From Phoenix dactylifera (Eukaryota > Streptophyta > Magnoliopsida > Arecales > Arecaceae), in contig NC_052404.1 in NCBI RefSeq assembly GCF_009389715.1, forward strand, positions 8,888,745 through 8,952,744: a DNA stretch of 64,000 bases, read 5' to 3'. Below are positions 61,601 through 64,000 of this stretch, piece by piece. The stretch's first letter is position 1; each line of letters opens with the position of its first letter. Below the pieces are notes generated by a model, which was not told where the DNA came from, did no database searches, and was given only the letters and a program-made list of their open reading frames with translations. Made by a program: the position numbers and the translations under genes.

Positions 61601-62953
61601 CATAATTTTGGGTGCACACTAGTAGTACATGAATTAAAATTTCTTCAGCATCCAGTAGACAAAAAGAGAAATGAAAATACAATTAGTATAAGGAAAAGCA
61701 AAACTACATAAACTGCATGACAATTAATGGAAATGCATGATCAGAAACCTGGCTGCAATCGTTGTTTCCCCCAACAGAAACCTTCCTTCCTTGAACACCG
61801 AGAGGGTCTGCAGGGAAAGCAAAATTCATCTCAGTTAAATGTCAAGACACTATGTTTCCATAGAACTAATAAAACAAACTCATTGGCAAATTTAACAATG
61901 GGCTCAAGGAAAATAGGATCATGAATATTAAAAAACACTTTGCTGCATACAAAATATATGAAAGTCCTTATTTACTGTTATTGTCACTTTAATATACATA
62001 AAACAATTATGCATATTGCAGAATTCTTGTCAACAGAATCATTATTCCACTTGAGTCATGAAACTGGCATGCAAGTCCCAGCAGCATGCACTACTTGGAA
62101 TCATATTTGCACAGAACCTACAGATTGATATCCAAAAAGGTGATCTTCGACTTGTCTGTCCAGTCTTCAAACCTACAGAGCATCTACTACAATGCTGATG
62201 CTGAAGCTTTTAATTTTAACAGGTGTAACTACAAACATGCCCAGCCAGGCCAAGTTCTTCACAAATGGGACGCACATCATTGAAATCAAATATCAGGTTC
62301 CCCCAGTGCATATCTACCTAAAGGGGCAGCAAAACAGTTTTCTGCCTAATATGGATTTTCCAATGTCTTGGTCTAAGCAAAAAGCATATGGTAGCTTAAC
62401 ACTTCTAGATGAGGCAGGGCCAGGCTACTAGATTAATATCAATTATGTAGGTTCTTGACTACTATTGACATCCAAGATTTTAATTACACAAATTAATTTT
62501 CAGCGGGCTATTTAAGCCCCACTGCATTTATATAGCTACTGTATTAATGTAAGGGTATAGCATGGAGAGACCCAATCCGGACAATCAGATTGTCAGTCAA
62601 AAAGAAACTTCAGCGCTTGACTGGTCTTAAGTCCCATTCAAGAGGCCCATGATAACACCCTATAGGAATGCAGCCCCAAGCTTCATGGACGTTTTCAAAA
62701 CTTAGGCCCACATTTGCATCTATTATTCACATACAGGGAACCATGAGTATAGTCACTCTGATGTACAGCTAAAACAAAAACTGAGGACATCAAATGGGAA
62801 AGGGTAACATGATCAAATAGAAAGATCACTATGAACCAGGAGCAAGATTAAAAATTTCTTACCTTGGTTTACAGCAATGACTTCCTCATTGCTTAAGATC
62901 TCAAATGTTTTAGCAGTCATTTTTCTCACATCACAACCCATCAAAAGAGGAGC
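55700..62953 (-). CDS. AGAL3: alpha-galactosidase (GH27), last four exons
   Basis: The enzyme removes terminal alpha-galactose from sugars and wall polymers, in the wall or vacuole. Visible exons in reading order are 62953-62863, 61807-61749, 56728-56588 and 55807-55700, about 132 residues. The first reads [20 protein letters not shown], directly after the catalytic region in GH27 enzymes. Then [41 protein letters not shown], and the C-terminal beta domain to [15 protein letters not shown]. Both catalytic Asp residues must lie beyond 64000. NDCSQ directly before VWAGPLS is the pattern I associate with the Arabidopsis AGAL3 type. The stop codon follows a perfect donor-like GTAAGT (TCT|GTAAGTTAA), so a further small exon is possible. 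The 5-kb intron 56729-61748 carries a hAT element and a rearranged LINE. Confidence 0.93.
58473..58962. mobile_element. GC-rich non-autonomous hAT element, 490 bp
   Basis: The start TAGAGGTGGGCATTGGGCC and the complement of the end TAGAGATGGGCATCGGGCC agree at 17 of 19 positions. A perfect 8-bp duplication, CATGAACT, lies at 58465-58472 and 58963-58970. The interior is packed with GGGCCGTGCC/GGCACGGCCC words in both directions and would fold strongly. It has no transposase. It lies in an intron of the alpha-galactosidase gene and is built like the element at 2469. Confidence 0.9.
59426..59872. repeat. 192-bp inverted repeat made of LINE sequence
   Basis: The left arm 59426-59617 and right arm 59681-59872 are reverse complements over 192 bases without gaps, with about 20 mismatches (near 90% identity), separated by 63 bases. 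The right arm is the start of the LINE at 59730-60850; the left arm is an antisense copy of it. If transcribed as intron RNA it would form a long hairpin. Confidence 0.9.
59730..60850 (+). mobile_element. LINE (L1-like) 3' half with zinc knuckle and RNase H
   Basis: On the plus strand successive frames read [32 protein letters not shown], then [17 protein letters not shown], which is the zinc-binding end of plant LINE reverse transcriptases. Next come [43 protein letters not shown], and [20 protein letters not shown], an RNase H domain. The frame changes several times and stops occur, so the copy is dead; the polymerase core is missing at the 5' side. It ends at CTAGC followed by an A-rich tail (60838-60855). 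GTTTGAGCAG at about 59705 and GTTGAGCAAG after the tail may be the decayed target duplication. Confidence 0.85.
60856..60975. repeat. GAGCTCGAGC-rich low-complexity remnant
   Basis: Words such as CTTGACTCGAGCTCGAGC and GAGCCGAGCTTGAGC recur here, and related words occur at 59660-59715 on the other side of the LINE. This suggests that the LINE inserted into a small repetitive element. Confidence 0.45.
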
Positions 62954-64000
62954 CTGCAAACATATGTAAAATGTCGAGATTTCAAAATAGATGCATGATG
63001 AATATTATATAGTTGTCTATGTTTATATGATAACTACAGTCCCCACAAGGGTATAGTATGAAAATTTTGTATCATTGCCAATATCATCGCATTCATCCAA
63101 TAAACCATTTTCTTAAATATCAATGCAGGATACATGCTTTTGCACGCAAACTTCCATCCATGTAAACTACCGAACAAATGTTGAATATTTCAAATATGAA
63201 CCATCACTGACTTGGAGCATGAATTTCCAGTCCGTTATAGCAAGAATTATCCATCTTTCATGGGAAAGGATAAAAAGAGAGTACTGCTACATATGCACTA
63301 TCTGAAGAATATTCATTCTCTCTTCAGCCTGTGTAGCTGATGTGATTGCAGCATAGAATACTTTATTACAGTCAGCTCTATATGTATTGAACACAAACAA
63401 AACCAAATCTGTATCTGCTTCTGTTCAATAGAATGCACTGTCCCTAATACTAATAGATAGACACTGTGAAAGACAACCTTTTGAATTAAAAGATGAGTCT
63501 CCTAATTGTTCAAGAACTAGACTTCTAACAAACTAGGGGTTGTTTCCTTTTTAATCTGAAATATGACTTCATAGCACCTTCACAAATAAACTTTGATCAT
63601 ACTATGAACTTAAATTAAGTCTCTCTTCACAGCCTCTTCCAAATCATGATGAACTGCTCTTCCACTTGATCTACCTATGTCAAGATAGAAGTTATTATAG
63701 TATTCTAAGTGACTTTAAAATTACAAAACAATATGCTTCTGCAAAATAGATGGTGAGCCTAAAACAGAGAAGATAAACCCAAATTTCCAAACAAGGACAT
63801 TCTTGTCAATTAACTTCCCTTAGAGGGAAGCAAGTCAATTAGTATTTCAAAAGTAATAAAAACTTGAAAAGGATTCTGAAAGGTAAGGCATCCAGGAGAT
63901 GCTCAATGTGAATAGTCTAATCCAGGTGAAACTTCGGGGTCTAAGTCTGCAATATCTCATACCTACAAATTGTTTATTCTCATTTTATCTTTATTATCCA
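62954..64000 (-). other. alpha-galactosidase intron reaching the window edge
   Basis: No further exon is recognisable. The conserved segment that should precede the exon at 62953 (WNDPDML to SIWAL) is absent on the minus strand up to 64000, so this is all one intron. Confidence 0.65.

Overview
The window is nuclear DNA from a flowering plant, most likely a monocot. The genes are split by short exons and long AT-rich introns with standard GT-AG borders. Coding exons of some genes (expansin, macrodomain, Mn-SOD, TRM1-like) begin GC-rich. The spaces between hold dinucleotide repeats, small hAT-type elements, TRIM-type LTR elements and LINE fragments. A palm is my guess from gene style and repeat content; the sequence alone does not prove it.

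Layout, left to right. (1) 697-1052 (+): last exon of a group I bZIP transcription factor that begins outside the window. (2) 9579-10571 (+): complete three-exon alpha-expansin. (3) 13086-18915 (+): complete seven-exon macrodomain protein. (4) 20852-26772 (+): complete seven-exon UDP-xylose transporter. (5) 29168-34428 (+): complete six-exon mitochondrial Mn superoxide dismutase. (6) 35737-39715 (-): complete six-exon TRM1-type tRNA guanine-26 dimethyltransferase with an organelle-type N-terminus. (7) 41276-51940 (-): complete nine-exon, 222-residue secretory-pathway membrane protein that matches a conserved plant family I cannot name. (8) 55700-62953 (-): last four exons of an alpha-galactosidase (AGAL3 type) whose catalytic part lies beyond the right edge. 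I placed the splice sites by hand; every exon set is in frame and sums to a whole number of codons.

The genes do not form a pathway. Cell wall remodelling (expansin), wall sugar supply (UDP-xylose transport) and wall or storage sugar trimming (alpha-galactosidase) are present by proximity only. The gene order itself is informative. bZIP, expansin, macrodomain and UXT recall two duplicated Arabidopsis blocks (At2g40600-40620 and At1g06850/06890). Mn-SOD, TRM1-like and AGAL3 recall At3g56310-56350. The locus numbers are from memory, so this is a conserved-synteny hypothesis to check.

Mobile elements lie mostly in introns and between genes. Three hAT-type non-autonomous elements have 8-bp target duplications (two of them perfect), with a fourth weaker case. 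Two TRIM elements are nested at 5.5-6.2 kb; further TRIMs sit in a UXT intron and a macrodomain intron. LINE 3' ends lie at 7.2, 53.4 and 59.7 kb. The last carries a 192-bp inverted repeat at about 90% identity, inside an alpha-galactosidase intron. I saw no CRISPR array, rRNA gene or convincing tRNA gene.
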